Shown: positions 20,810 to 30,704 of the stretch, one piece after another
Layout of the letters: each line of letters begins with the position of its first letter
How positions within the stretch are numbered: position 1 is the stretch's first letter
Source of the DNA: Bacillus andreraoultii
Lineage (GTDB): Bacteria > Bacillota > Bacilli > Bacillales > Caldibacillaceae
NCBI RefSeq assembly: GCF_001244735.1
Contig: NZ_LN868937.1
Coordinates: forward strand, 101,332 to 165,331
Length of the DNA stretch: 64,000 bases
Direction: 5' to 3'
Program-made: the position numbers and the translations under genes
Notes under the pieces: generated by a model
The model's database searches: none
Told to the model about the DNA's origin: nothing
The model's input: the letters and a program-made list of their open reading frames with translations, nothing else

Positions 20810-20962
20810 TGTGGATAATAAATGTGGATATGTGGATAACTCTTGTTAATAAGTTGTCAGTAATCTGTTTATAGCTTGTTTATAAAGTGGGGAAAACAGA
20901 CGGAAAGTGAATAAAGAGTGTGATGACTATATTTTTAAAAAGAAAAATATTGGTTATCCACT
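20810..20962. promoter_or_regulatory. DnaA-box cluster
   Basis: TGTGGATAA occurs at 20810-20818 and 20831-20839, TGTGGATAT at 20823-20831, and TTATCCACT at 20954-20962. Three near-perfect boxes in 30 bp far exceed chance. B. subtilis has a DnaA-box cluster near yydA (rlmH), one of the origin-proximal clusters that titrate DnaA, so this is probably its counterpart. No dnaA or dnaN is present, so it is not oriC itself. Confidence 0.75.
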
Positions 20963-20991
20963 TGTTAATCATTTGTTTCGATAAAATACTT

Positions 20992-21033
20992 AAAAAAGGC
21001 AAGTGAGTATACATCGTCACCTGCCTTTTTTTA
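20992..21033. terminator. Bidirectional terminator
   Basis: AAAAAAGGCAxGTGA pairs with TCACxTGCCTTTTTTT. It sits at the end of rlmD (minus strand) and faces the yyzF side as well. Confidence 0.85.
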
Positions 21034-21036
21034 GTA

Positions 21037-22437
21037 TTATTCAATTGTGTCGTTTTTAATTAGTAGAGCAACACATTCAACATGAACGGTATGTGGAAAG
21101 AGGTCAACGGGTTGAACCTTTTGCAATGTATAACCGAATGGAACTAATTGTGTAATATCTGTTGCAAATGTTTCGGGATTACAAGAAACATATACAATTC
21201 TTTCCGGTTGTGCACGGCCAATTTTACGCATAACTTTCCCACCTGCACCGGAACGTGGTGGATCAAGTAAAAGAAGTTCTGGTCTACCAAATGATTGTAA
21301 TACTTCATCAATCCCATGACGAGCGTCCTTAGCTAAGAAATGCGTATTCGTGATTCCATTATCATTTGCATTTCGCTTTGCGGATTCAATGGATGTCTCG
21401 ACAATTTCAATACCACTTAACTCTTTCACTCTTTCTGCAAATGGTAATGAAAATGTTCCAACTCCACAGAAGAGATCGATCATCTTCTCTTGTTCTGTCG
21501 GTTGTCCCATTTCAATAGCTAAATCGACTAATTTTTGTGCTTGAGTTGGGTTTGTTTGAAAGAACGTATCGAACCAAAGACGATAACGGAACCCAGATAA
21601 TTCATCATAAATAAAATCACGGCCAAGAAGTATATGTGTTTTTTCCGCTTGGGTACGGTCCGCCCAGTCTCGGTTTTCCAACCAGAGTAAACTTTTGACC
21701 TCAGGGAATTTACTCTCAATTCGCTTAACTAGATCAGTAGCAACCTCTTTAAGATTTTCCTCTGGTGCCTCAGTGGCAAACAAAGCTAACATAATTTCAC
21801 CAGTTGCAAAGGACTCCCGAACCATTAAATGACGTAATAATCCCTCATGGGCATCTTTATTATAACCTGATAGGTCATGGTCCTTTGCCCAGCGAGCCAC
21901 TTCCATTGTTGCCTCGACCATCTTTTGACCAGCAATTAAACATGTTTCAAGGGAAATAATTTTACGGAAATTTCCTTGTTCATGAAGACCGAGGGCACCA
22001 TCAGGAGCAAAGGTAAATTCCATTTTATTACGGTAATGCCAGGGATTTTCCATACCAATTGTATCTTGGACAAGGTTAGGATCAAATCCTTGTGCGACAA
22101 TAGTTTCTTTTACAAAACGTGTTTTTTCTTGAAGCTGGCCATTGTATTGCCAATGTTGCCAAACACAACCACCACAGAGGTCAAAGTGTGGACATGCTGG
22201 ACCAATTCGTTCAGGATGTGCTTCAATAATTTCCTCTACGATTGCTTTTCTTCTTCTACGTTCAGGTTTATCGACTGAAACTCTAACCTTTTCACCGGGT
22301 AATGTTTGCGGTACGGTTAAACGTAATTTTTTTTGATTGCCTTGTTCATTTTCATGCCATACGACAGCTTGTCCCGAACCCTTTTTATCTAATTGACGAA
22401 TTTTAGTTACAAATGATTCTCCTACAGTTGTTGTCAA
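21037..22437 (-). CDS. rlmD: 23S rRNA (uracil-5-)-methyltransferase, RlmD/RlmCD type
   Basis: A 466-residue TrmA/RumA-family enzyme that makes m5U in 23S rRNA using S-adenosylmethionine. It has an N-terminal TRAM-like domain (about 1-70), a four-Cys iron-sulfur site (CPHFDLCGGC near 82-91 plus a later Cys in SLETC), the SAM motif DLFCGVGTFSLP, DPPRSGAG, and the catalytic Cys in VYVSCNPETFA. In Bacillus one enzyme (RlmCD) makes both m5U residues, so the exact target is inferred. Transcribed against its neighbours upstream. Confidence 0.95.
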   Translation of the reverse strand: MTTTVGESFVTKIRQLDKKGSGQAVVWHENEQGNQKKLRLTVPQTLPGEKVRVSVDKPERRRRKAIVEEIIEAHPERIGPACPHFDLCGGCVWQHWQYNGQLQEKTRFVKETIVAQGFDPNLVQDTIGMENPWHYRNKMEFTFAPDGALGLHEQGNFRKIISLETCLIAGQKMVEATMEVARWAKDHDLSGYNKDAHEGLLRHLMVRESFATGEIMLALFATEAPEENLKEVATDLVKRIESKFPEVKSLLWLENRDWADRTQAEKTHILLGRDFIYDELSGFRYRLWFDTFFQTNPTQAQKLVDLAIEMGQPTEQEKMIDLFCGVGTFSLPFAERVKELSGIEIVETSIESAKRNANDNGITNTHFLAKDARHGIDEVLQSFGRPELLLLDPPRSGAGGKVMRKIGRAQPERIVYVSCNPETFATDITQLVPFGYTLQKVQPVDLFPHTVHVECVALLIKNDTIE

Positions 22438-22618
22438 TCGTTTTCCTCCTTTAATTTGGGATATATATGATTAACTCTAAGACTTACATATAGATGGTGT
22501 TATCTGAGTATAGTGGTTTTCATACTTACCTATTATAACGGAATTACAATGAATTTGAAATTGCTGTAATGTAGTAGTTTTTAGCAAGTTTCTTTCTTGC
22601 TGAGTGGGAAGAAATCCG

Positions 22619-23297
22619 AAATAAATTGATATCCCGGGTCTATGGATGGTAATTTTTGGTAAATGGGTGAAAATAGGTTGATAGAAGAGGTCTATAAGCC
22701 AAAAAAATAGCTGAAAGAGTAAAAAGAGGCGGATATCCCGGGTCTATGGATGGGAATTTTAGATAAAAGAGCAAAAATGGGTTTATAGACCGGATCTATG
22801 AGCCCGAAAATCAGGTAAAGGATCAAAAATGGGTTCATAGACCGGATCTATGAGCCCGAAAATCGGTTGAAGGATCAAAAATGAGTTCATAGACCGGATC
22901 TATGAGCCCGAAAATCGGTTGAAGGATCAAAAATGGGTTCATAGACCGAATCTATGAGCCCGAAAATCAGGTGAAGGATCAAAAATGGGTTCATAGACCG
23001 AATCTATGAGCCCGAAAATCAGGTGAAGGATCAAAAGTGGGTTCATAGATCGAATCTATGAGCCCGAAAATCAGGTGAAGGATCAAAAATGGGTTCATAG
23101 ACCGAATCTATGAGCCCGAAAATCGGGGAAAAATATAAAAATGGGTTCATAGACCAAGTCTATGAGCCCGAAAATCAGGTGAAGGATCAAAAATGGGTTC
23201 ATAGACCAAATCTATGAGCCCGAAAATCGGATAAAAGATCAAACAGAGGCTGATACCCCAAGTCTAGAAAAAAATTAGGAAGTTGTGTAAAAACAGG
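22619..23297. repeat. Hairpin array 1: about 13 units, exact 52-bp period
   Basis: Nine well-conserved units start at 22779, 22831, 22883, 22935, 22987, 23039, 23091, 23143 and 23195, each 52 bp apart; degenerate units continue in register at 22623, 22675, 22727 and 23247. Each holds an inverted repeat GGGTTCATAGA-N5-TCTATGAGCCC with a variable 5-nt centre, then an AT-rich linker ending AGGATCAAAAAT. The period is not a multiple of three and stop codons are frequent, so it is not coding. It lies between rlmD and the NERD gene. Confidence 0.95.
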
Positions 23298-23339
23298 CTA
23301 TAGAGCACCTCCTTCCGCTATAAAAGCACAAAAAGGGGA

Positions 23340-23374
23340 AAAACCTGAGAAACTTTATAGCGTTCTCAGGTTTT
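23340..23374. terminator. Bidirectional hairpin terminator
   Basis: AAAACCTGAGAA (23340-23351) pairs with TTCTCAGGTTTT (23363-23374). It lies downstream of the minus-strand NERD gene and borders array 1. Confidence 0.7.
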
Positions 23375-23467
23375 CTATACTTTTTCGTCGCAAAATGGGT
23401 TTCTACAACCTCTAGATAATCATCTTGTTCCTTTTCATGCGATTCGTACAAACTGTAATCATGCTAT

Positions 23468-24373
23468 TTATTCAAAATACACCCAACGGTTCCGCCCCAT
23501 TGAATTAAAATATTGTTTTAAAATCGCCAAAATTCTTTTCCTCGGTACAATCCCTGCACACCATTCAAAAACCTTAGTAGTAGTAATTTTTTGGTCCGGA
23601 AAAAGTAGTTTAAATTCCTTTATGCTTCTAATGACAGCATCAGAGGCTTTTTCCTTTTGATTACAAGTTTCACAAATTACATATTTCCCCAGCAATACAG
23701 TCGAAAAGGAATTACATGAAATGCAGGTAATCCCTTTTCGCAAATCATCGTAACTGTACTTTGGTAAGTTATGATAAGTAAGTTCAGTCTTATGTTGTTC
23801 AAGTAACTTATCTGCTAATAATCTATGCATTTTTTGCAATCTTAACTTATTGTCATTTAATTTACTAATGAATCGTTTTAATTGGTTTGGAAATATGTAA
23901 GGTAAATCTAAGGGGGATTGATATAGGAAAAATTCAGGGTTAATAAATACGACGGAAGCAGAAACGTGTATGTCGAAACCGAGACTTTGGAGTAACTGAC
24001 TGAAATAAATTCTTGATCGATTCAGTTGGGATAAGGGATTAATAATTTCTCTTTCGGTGCTACTATAGATAGTGTCAGCATCTTGTATATAATCGCCATA
24101 AAGGTTTTTCACTTCAAATAGATAAATTCTATTTGCAACGATAAGTAATGAGTCAATTTGAAAAGTCGAGTTATTATATTCAAGTAATAAATCATTCAGT
24201 ATTAAACAATCGCATGTAAGTTCCTCAAGATAACTATCAAATCTTTTCTCTCCTTCATAACCTTTTTGTAAATTAGAAAAGTGCGTTCTGTCATTTTTTG
24301 GGGGATTCGCTCGTGTCATTAGTACTCGAAGTATTTGTAGTTTTATTGGCTCTGTCCTAACTTTATAAAACAT
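23468..24373 (-). CDS. NERD domain protein (nuclease-related)
   Basis: A 301-residue protein with a NERD domain at about 38-150 (GYEGEKRF, then QIDSLLIVANRIYLFEVKNLYGDY), a fold related to restriction-type nucleases with conserved Glu, Asp and E-x-K residues visible here. The C-terminal part has two Cys pairs (CISCNS and CETCNQ) that may hold zinc. The substrate is unknown. It stands alone, with array 1 behind it. Confidence 0.85.
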   Translation of the reverse strand: MFYKVRTEPIKLQILRVLMTRANPPKNDRTHFSNLQKGYEGEKRFDSYLEELTCDCLILNDLLLEYNNSTFQIDSLLIVANRIYLFEVKNLYGDYIQDADTIYSSTEREIINPLSQLNRSRIYFSQLLQSLGFDIHVSASVVFINPEFFLYQSPLDLPYIFPNQLKRFISKLNDNKLRLQKMHRLLADKLLEQHKTELTYHNLPKYSYDDLRKGITCISCNSFSTVLLGKYVICETCNQKEKASDAVIRSIKEFKLLFPDQKITTTKVFEWCAGIVPRKRILAILKQYFNSMGRNRWVYFE

Positions 24374-24780
24374 ATTCCACCTCTTTTTATATTATATTGA
24401 AAATTATTATATAAAAGAGAAGGGAATAAATCTACTAATATATACTATTAAATTTTTTAAAATCTTGATGATGAAGTATAGATAACTTAGTGATAACAAC
24501 TAAGGCTTCTAAGAAGATACTAGCATCCTGAAGAAAAAGTATAAGGAAACAGCAAATCCGATAATAAATGGTTCACACTCAAAAAGGCTATTCAAACATT
24601 TTCCGTACCAAATAAGAATCAAATAACAATGGGTGTTTTTTTATAACCGCAAAATAGAAAGTATACCTTTTTGGAGACTACCCATAATAATTAATTTTTC
24701 AAAACTTTACAAAATAACTGTATTTCATTATGGACAATTATCGTATACTTGAGGTAAAGGGGATGAAAGGGAGTGAGAGC
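24374..24780. other. Gap of about 400 nt, no gene recognised
   Basis: AT-rich sequence between divergent genes for the NERD protein and the MFS transporter. It must hold both promoters, but no strong consensus stands out. An in-frame ATG at 24730 precedes the chosen transporter start. Confidence 0.4.
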
Positions 24781-26070
24781 ATGGTTAAGGCACTGTATAG
24801 TAAAGAAGAAAAAAGTTGGATGATGTATGACTGGGCAAACTCAGCCTATTCGGTTGTTATAACGACAGCAATTTTCCCGATTTATTACAAGTCTGTTGCA
24901 ACAAATGCTGGTGTTGACCCGAGTCAGTCCACCGCTTATTTAGGGTATGCCATTTCAATTGCTACGTTTATTTTGGCCATGATTGCGCCGGTTCTCGGTA
25001 CGATTGCTGATTATAAAGATTTAAAGAAAAAGTTCTTTATTTTTTTCTTTTTAATGGGGGCGCTCTCAACAATTGGTCTTGTGCTTGTACCTAGTGATCA
25101 ATGGATCCTTCTTTTAGTTATGAATATACTCACAGCCATTGGTGCCAGAGGGGCGAATATTTTTTATGATGCATTCATTGTGGATGTGACAACGAAGGAA
25201 AAAATGGATGAAGTATCATCGAGAGGATTTGCTTTAGGTTATATCGGTAGTGCGATTCCTTTTGTTATAAGTATAGCAATTATTATTTTAGCTCAGTCTG
25301 GCATGATACCGCTCTCTGTTACGGCAGCAAGTAGAATTGCTTTTCTTATTACCGCGGTATGGTGGATTGTATTTACAATTCCATTAATAAAAAACGTGAA
25401 GCAAATTCATTATGTAGAGCGCAAACCTCGAATTATTGTCCATAGTTTTATACGCCTTGGTCAAACATTTAAAGATATAAAAAAGTATCGTAATATCTTT
25501 TTATTCTTGCTAGCTTACTTTTTCTATATTGATGGTGTTGATACAATTATATCAATGTCAACAGCATATGGATCTGATGTCGGCTTGGGTGCTACAGATA
25601 TGATTATTGCACTGTTAGCTGTCCAAGTAGTTGCTGCCCCATTTGCATTATTATTTGGACGTTTAGCTAAAAAGTATGGAACAAAAACGATGCTTTATGT
25701 TGGCATTTTTGTTTATACATTTATTTGTGTTTATGCTATATTTCTCGATAGTGCCTTAGACTTTTGGATACTCGCTATGTTTGTTGCCACATCACAAGGT
25801 GGGATTCAAGCATTAAGCCGCTCCTTCTTTGCCCAAATGGTACCCGAAGAAAAATCAAATGAGTTCTTTGGATTCTATAATATTTTTGGTCGATTTGCCG
25901 CAGTTTCCGGTCCATTCCTTATGGGAGTCACAACACAATTGACGGGGAGTTCGGCGATGGGCATATTTAGTTTAATAATATTATTCGTCATTGGATTTAT
26001 CCTATTATTATTTGTTCGAAAGCCTGAGAGGGATGTAAACTTACCATCAGAGGTTAATACAACAGTCTAA
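24781..26070 (+). CDS. MFS transporter, UMF1/YxiO type
   Basis: A 429-residue transporter with about 12 hydrophobic segments and the UMF1 hallmark near the N-terminus (WMMYDWANSAYSVVITTAIFP). The substrate of YxiO-type carriers is not established. AAGGGAG sits 7 nt before ATG 24781, which I prefer to the ATG at 24730 that has no ribosome site. A GC-rich terminator follows. Confidence 0.9.
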   Translation: MVKALYSKEEKSWMMYDWANSAYSVVITTAIFPIYYKSVATNAGVDPSQSTAYLGYAISIATFILAMIAPVLGTIADYKDLKKKFFIFFFLMGALSTIGLVLVPSDQWILLLVMNILTAIGARGANIFYDAFIVDVTTKEKMDEVSSRGFALGYIGSAIPFVISIAIIILAQSGMIPLSVTAASRIAFLITAVWWIVFTIPLIKNVKQIHYVERKPRIIVHSFIRLGQTFKDIKKYRNIFLFLLAYFFYIDGVDTIISMSTAYGSDVGLGATDMIIALLAVQVVAAPFALLFGRLAKKYGTKTMLYVGIFVYTFICVYAIFLDSALDFWILAMFVATSQGGIQALSRSFFAQMVPEEKSNEFFGFYNIFGRFAAVSGPFLMGVTTQLTGSSAMGIFSLIILFVIGFILLLFVRKPERDVNLPSEVNTTV

Positions 26071-26075
26071 TTTTT

Positions 26076-26106
26076 GGGAGGGAGATGAAACCCTCTCTTT
26101 TTTTCT
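26076..26106 (+). terminator. Terminator of the UMF1 transporter
   Basis: GGGAGGG pairs with CCCTCTC around a short loop, followed by eight T. Confidence 0.6.
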
Positions 26107-26205
26107 ATATGATAGTTATGAGAAATTTTTAACTCTGTGTTGAATTTACTTATTCTTTATCAAATAAATCATTGATTGATATGAAAAATTGGAAGGAACA
26201 TTGAA

Positions 26206-26685
26206 ATGAAAATAACGATTGTTACTGTAGGAAAACTGAAGGAAAAATATTTAAAACAAGGCATTGAGGAGTATTTAAAACGATTATCTGCGTATGCAAA
26301 GGTTGAGGTTATTGAAGTCGCCGACGAAAAAGCTCCTGAAAACTTAAGTGAAGCGGAAATGGAAGAGGTAAAAAAGAAGGAAGGGGAACGAATTCTTGCC
26401 CACATCAGCCAAGATACATATGTAATTACATTGGAGATTGGTGGGAAAATGTTGAGTTCTGAACAATTAGCAGCGAAAATTGACGAACTAGGTACGTATG
26501 GAAAAAGCAAAATTGCCTTCGTAATTGGTGGCTCACTTGGAATGAGTAAAGAAGTCCAAAATCGTAGCAACCTAGCCCTCTCCTTCTCAAAAATGACCTT
26601 TCCCCATCAATTAATGAGGTTAATTTTATTGGAGCAAGTATACCGGGCGTATCGGATAATTAGGGGAGAACCGTACCACAAATAG
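26206..26685 (+). CDS. rlmH: 23S rRNA pseudouridine1915 N3-methyltransferase RlmH
   Basis: A 159-residue SPOUT methyltransferase that modifies helix 69 of 23S rRNA. It begins [19 protein letters not shown] and has the SAM knot [13 protein letters not shown] and the conserved end [13 protein letters not shown]. Its last six codons lie in the left att repeat of the island, exactly where SCC elements insert in the staphylococcal homologue (orfX). The insertion keeps the coding sequence intact. The 3' end overlaps the antisense end of the recombinase gene. Confidence 0.98.
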   Translation: MKITIVTVGKLKEKYLKQGIEEYLKRLSAYAKVEVIEVADEKAPENLSEAEMEEVKKKEGERILAHISQDTYVITLEIGGKMLSSEQLAAKIDELGTYGKSKIAFVIGGSLGMSKEVQNRSNLALSFSKMTFPHQLMRLILLEQVYRAYRIIRGEPYHK

Positions 26686-28335
26686 AGGCAAAAATTGTTG
26701 TAGATAAGGTGGTAATTCTTTATCGGAAGCGGGTATTGAAAAAGTGTGTTCATTATCTGTTTCACGATACAACAAATGGATAAGTATAAAGGATTTGGAT
26801 ATATTCATTTCTGTAAAATCAAATTCAAGTTCTATGTTTTTAATTGTTCTGGATCTATCTTTTTGTTTGATTGTAATATTCTCAATTAATAACTGTAGTA
26901 ATTGCTTTTGGTTTTCTCTAGATGAGTTATTATAAACCGATAGAAACTTTTTTAGTAATTTTTCAATCAAATCTGGTTGAATTACCTTCGAATCTATAGA
27001 ACTTAATTGGATGGCAATCTCATTTTTCTCTGATTCTAATTCTCTTTTTTCATTGGAAACCTTTTTTAAACTTTCTTGCAGTATATCCACAGGAAGAGTG
27101 TTTTTCTCAAAGGCTTCCATATACCTTGCCTGTAATTGTTCAATTTCCTTTAACCGCTTTTCAATCTCTACTAGTTCTTTATTAAGTTGGCTTATCGAAT
27201 GAGCGGAATTAGAACTAATGTCTGTGAGAATCTTATATAATCTCTTCTTATTAGAACTAAGTTGTTCAATTTTCATGATAACCGTTTCCTCTGCTTCATA
27301 TGCCTTTATGGAATTAGCTTTACAAGCAGCAGATCCTTTGTTATGAAAATCGCTACAGACGTAATAACGATGTTTTCGTTTCGTTCCATCTTTTCGTGTA
27401 TGTGTTGTAATTGATGGAACCATTCCTTGACCACAATCAGGACAGCGTAAAAGGCCACTAAGTAAAAATGGTTCGTTTGATTGACGCTGCTTAAATGATT
27501 TACTTTTTCTCCTTGCTTGTACAACGCCCCATAGTTCGTCTGAAATAATTGGCTCATGTTTTCCTTCTACAAGAATGGGATTTGGATTTTTCCCCTTTCT
27601 TCGTTTGGATTCCCAATTTTCAAATTTCAACCAACTGATTTTACCGTTATATATTACATTGTCTAGGATTTGCGCTACTCCATTGATGGAGAAATAACGA
27701 TTACGCTTGGTTTTATACCCAGCTTTATTTAAGTAGTTAGAAATCGCTCTTAGCCCTTTACCATCTGCATACATATGATAGATTAACTGTACTACTTCAG
27801 CTTCTTTTTTATTGATAACTAGCTCCTTCTTAACTGTGTCATATCCAAATACAACTCCGCCGTTCCACCTTCCCTCTAAGGCTCTCTGTTTCATTCCAAG
27901 TTTTACGTTTTCTGCTAATGTATTTCGCTCCATTTCAGCGATTGAGGCCATGATTTGAAGTACTAAACGACCTATAGGACTACTGGTATCAAAGTTTTCT
28001 GAGTAGGATATAAATTTTACATTGTACTTTTCAAACTTATCTAGAAGCATGAGCGTTTCTAGCATATTTCTTGAAAGTCTAGAAATTTTCCAGACTAGTA
28101 CGGCATCAAATCTTTCATCTTCGACATCTCTAATTAGTCTCTTCATTTCCGGACGTCCTTTTACTGATTTACCGCTAATTCCTTCATCGACATATTCATC
28201 TACTACCTCCCAGTTATAGATTTGAGCATATTGCCGAAGTGTTTGGAGTTGCGCGGCGATACTGAAACCTTCTTTTGCTTGTTCTTCTGTACTTACGCGA
28301 GCGTAGATAGCTACCTTTTGTATCTCAGTTACCAT
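26626..28335 (-). CDS. Large serine recombinase 1 (island integrase)
   Basis: A 569-residue site-specific recombinase. The resolvase domain has catalytic Ser15 in YARVSTEEQ and WKISRLSRN; then come a recombinase domain ([16 protein letters not shown]), a zinc ribbon (CPDCGQG ... [14 protein letters not shown]) and a long coiled coil (about 365-450). It lies next to the left att site and reads into it: roughly its last 24 residues are coded across the att repeat and the antisense strand of rlmH. It is the likely enzyme that inserted the island. Confidence 0.92.
   Translation of the reverse strand: MVTEIQKVAIYARVSTEEQAKEGFSIAAQLQTLRQYAQIYNWEVVDEYVDEGISGKSVKGRPEMKRLIRDVEDERFDAVLVWKISRLSRNMLETLMLLDKFEKYNVKFISYSENFDTSSPIGRLVLQIMASIAEMERNTLAENVKLGMKQRALEGRWNGGVVFGYDTVKKELVINKKEAEVVQLIYHMYADGKGLRAISNYLNKAGYKTKRNRYFSINGVAQILDNVIYNGKISWLKFENWESKRRKGKNPNPILVEGKHEPIISDELWGVVQARRKSKSFKQRQSNEPFLLSGLLRCPDCGQGMVPSITTHTRKDGTKRKHRYYVCSDFHNKGSAACKANSIKAYEAEETVIMKIEQLSSNKKRLYKILTDISSNSAHSISQLNKELVEIEKRLKEIEQLQARYMEAFEKNTLPVDILQESLKKVSNEKRELESEKNEIAIQLSSIDSKVIQPDLIEKLLKKFLSVYNNSSRENQKQLLQLLIENITIKQKDRSRTIKNIELEFDFTEMNISKSFILIHLLYRETDNEHTFSIPASDKELPPYLQQFLPLFVVRFSPNYPIRPVYLLQ
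26665..26697. repeat. Left attachment site (attL) in rlmH
   Basis: GGAGAACCGTACCACAAATA... matches the repeat at 40417-40449 with four differences in 33 nt (two are silent in rlmH codons). It covers the GEPYHK-stop end of rlmH. Confidence 0.9.
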
Positions 28336-28446
28336 ATTTGTCCTCCTTTCACTTTTATAATACTATGAAAATAATAAAAGGAGAAAATGGTTTTTAGTAG
28401 TATTAGTCTATCAAAACGGCGAAATAACTTTTTAGGGGTGGTGTAA

Positions 28447-29556
28447 ATGTCTACTATAATAAATGGTATTTCTGGAGATTTGATATTATCAGAAGGTGAA
28501 TATGGATATAAACCGGTTATTGATGACTTCGAAAATGCGAATTTTATTAATATAGTGACTTATAATATTACATCGTTTGAAGATGCTGAGTTAATACAGG
28601 AAATTCGAAAAGTCGATAAACATACACCTATCAATATTATTTTAAATATACCATCAAGGTATAAAGGAAAAAAATTAACTGGCACAGCAAAAACTAAAGC
28701 AGTAGAGCAAACATATTATTATTTAAAAACTTTAGAAAGAAACAAATTTGGAGATTTAAATGTTTACTTTAATTTTAGAAATCACGCAAAGTTAATTATG
28801 ACAAATAATATTGCGTATATTGGTTCTCAAAATTTTTCAGATGCCAGTTCTGAGAATATAGAATTGGGATTTATTATATCTGAACCAAGTTCAATTAACT
28901 ATATTAACTCTAAGATATTTGAAAAGATAAAAAGTAAATCTTTCCGTTATGCAACATCGGATTATACTGTAAAGATGGAAGAGATAGCTAATGTTATGAG
29001 CGGATTAATTGAGGAAATTCGATACAATATATTTACGATAGTTGGGGATGAACCTTACATACCGGAAATTGAGGCATTTGATATTGAGAGAGCTTACTTT
29101 CCAAAAGATAAATGGGAAGAATTTAAAGAATTGCATCAAAAGTTTGATTCAATTATCGAAGAGCTAAAAGATAATTATAGCGAAGTTTTCAATGGCACCA
29201 AGGCGGATAAATTAGTCGATGGTCTAAACGTTCAATTAGAAAATTTTGTTCTTCAATTAGATGATCTTGCAATATTTATTGATTCTAGGAAGGAATCAAT
29301 GATTTGGGATAAGTTTTGGGAATTAGATGATGGAGAAGATTTGGATAAAACCTTGGAAATTGCAACTAGTCAAGCTTACGGATATAAACAAGAACGTTTT
29401 GGGCATTTAAATTCCGAGAGTGATGAGTTAATTAAAACTTTTGATAGTATTGCTATAATTATTTCGGGTATAGCAGAATTAATTGAAGAGATAAAATTTG
29501 AAATGTTAAAAGTAACTGTATATGAAAATGAAGAAATTATAAACATGAGTGAATAA
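28447..29556 (+). CDS. PLD-like (HKD) nuclease-family protein
   Basis: A 369-residue protein with an N-terminal phospholipase D-like domain. The HKD signature is present as His113-Ala-Lys115 followed by YIGSQNFS (124-131), but the expected Asp five residues after Lys is Asn120 (Asn121 beside it). One HKD copy implies a dimer. The rest (about 180-369) is helical and acidic. The gene is followed within 64 nt by the Mrr-like endonuclease, so both probably act together in defence. It may be a nuclease, a phosphodiesterase or, if the Asn is disabling, a binding partner. Confidence 0.75.
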   Translation: MSTIINGISGDLILSEGEYGYKPVIDDFENANFINIVTYNITSFEDAELIQEIRKVDKHTPINIILNIPSRYKGKKLTGTAKTKAVEQTYYYLKTLERNKFGDLNVYFNFRNHAKLIMTNNIAYIGSQNFSDASSENIELGFIISEPSSINYINSKIFEKIKSKSFRYATSDYTVKMEEIANVMSGLIEEIRYNIFTIVGDEPYIPEIEAFDIERAYFPKDKWEEFKELHQKFDSIIEELKDNYSEVFNGTKADKLVDGLNVQLENFVLQLDDLAIFIDSRKESMIWDKFWELDDGEDLDKTLEIATSQAYGYKQERFGHLNSESDELIKTFDSIAIIISGIAELIEEIKFEMLKVTVYENEEIINMSE

Positions 29557-29619
29557 CTTGTAACTACAACAGTGAAGGTTTCAATTCCTAGCCCAATGTT
29601 ATTAATAGGGGGGTTTTTA

Positions 29620-30612
29620 GTGAGAGCATGGATGAGTAAAGGGAGCTTATTAAGCTCTATCCAAGATATGGTAGGAATTAAAACAGGATTACTTATTACA
29701 GATGATGATATTTTCAGACTCATGAGAGACACATCTTATAGTAATCGATTTGAATCAATTAGAAATCTGGATAACCAACATTTAATAACTTTAAGAGGAG
29801 AGGAATTTGAAGAGATTATATCTATAATTAGAGTGAAGTTAGGAAATAGGGATAGTGTTCCAGCACCGTTTCTCCTAAAATTAGCTTTGGACTTTCCTGA
29901 ATATCAGGATGACTTGGCAAAACTAGTCAAAGCCTTATCTGAATATACAAATAAGAATAAGGGACCGTTATTAATTAATCAAGAATTCCATAATAAGTTG
30001 AAGGAAATGTCGGGTGCAGGTGAATTTATAACAATATTATTTATTAAAGACTTGATACAAACACTTGATCATAGTGTCACAAATAAATTTACAATTGAAG
30101 AATGGGATGGGGAAATACCTTTGAGTGATTTATTTCAAAGTGAAAATCTTCCCGCCAATAAAGAGAAATTTATTGACCAAAGATTTATTGATTATCTCCA
30201 TGCACAAAATCAGGATGTTGACGGCATTCATTGGAGACAGTTTGAAGCACTCACAGCTGAGTTTTTTCGCAGAAATGGCTATATAGTAACATTGGGTAAG
30301 GGGCGGAATGATGGAGGCATAGATGTATATGCAGTAAAGGAAAATAAAGACAGTAAAAAGCCAGAAGCCATTATTATTCAATGTAAGCGACATAAAGAAT
30401 CAAATAAAGTAGGTGTGAATATTGTTAAGGCACTATACTTTGATATTATAGACAAAGAAGTAGATAAAGGAATTGTTGCAACAACTTCATATCTAGAGCC
30501 ACAAGGGAAAAGAATTTGTGACAGTAAAAAATATCCAATTGACTATGCCGAATTAGATAAGGTAAAAAATTGGATTGATGAAATGAAGAGCAAAAGCCTA
30601 TTGAGGTATTAA
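29620..30612 (+). CDS. Mrr-like restriction endonuclease
   Basis: A 330-residue protein with a C-terminal Mrr_cat domain: the WRQFEALTAEFFRRNGY helix, then the catalytic GGxD (Asp235) and QCK (Gln254, Lys256) motif of the PD-(D/E)xK superfamily. The first 190 residues form an unrecognised helical domain, perhaps target recognition. GTG 29620 follows AGGGGGG at 6 nt; ATG 29632 is possible, and the upstream frame has no ribosome site. It pairs with the PLD-like gene. Mrr-type enzymes cut modified DNA; the target here is unknown. Confidence 0.85.
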   Translation: MRAWMSKGSLLSSIQDMVGIKTGLLITDDDIFRLMRDTSYSNRFESIRNLDNQHLITLRGEEFEEIISIIRVKLGNRDSVPAPFLLKLALDFPEYQDDLAKLVKALSEYTNKNKGPLLINQEFHNKLKEMSGAGEFITILFIKDLIQTLDHSVTNKFTIEEWDGEIPLSDLFQSENLPANKEKFIDQRFIDYLHAQNQDVDGIHWRQFEALTAEFFRRNGYIVTLGKGRNDGGIDVYAVKENKDSKKPEAIIIQCKRHKESNKVGVNIVKALYFDIIDKEVDKGIVATTSYLEPQGKRICDSKKYPIDYAELDKVKNWIDEMKSKSLLRY

Positions 30613-30704
30613 AATTATTCTAGAGGTTCCCAATCTGTTTATTATGCTAATTGTAGTTAAGTACAGGATTATTAAACATGATTATCTTATTGTGTAATAA
30701 GTTA

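Noticed and set aside
20810..20962. Replication origin
   Set aside because: No dnaA, dnaN or AT-rich unwinding region with an oriC-type layout; the boxes fit a titration cluster instead.
22619..23297. CRISPR array
   Set aside because: The period is 52 bp with the hairpin, but the linkers are nearly the same in each unit rather than unique spacers, and no cas genes are present.
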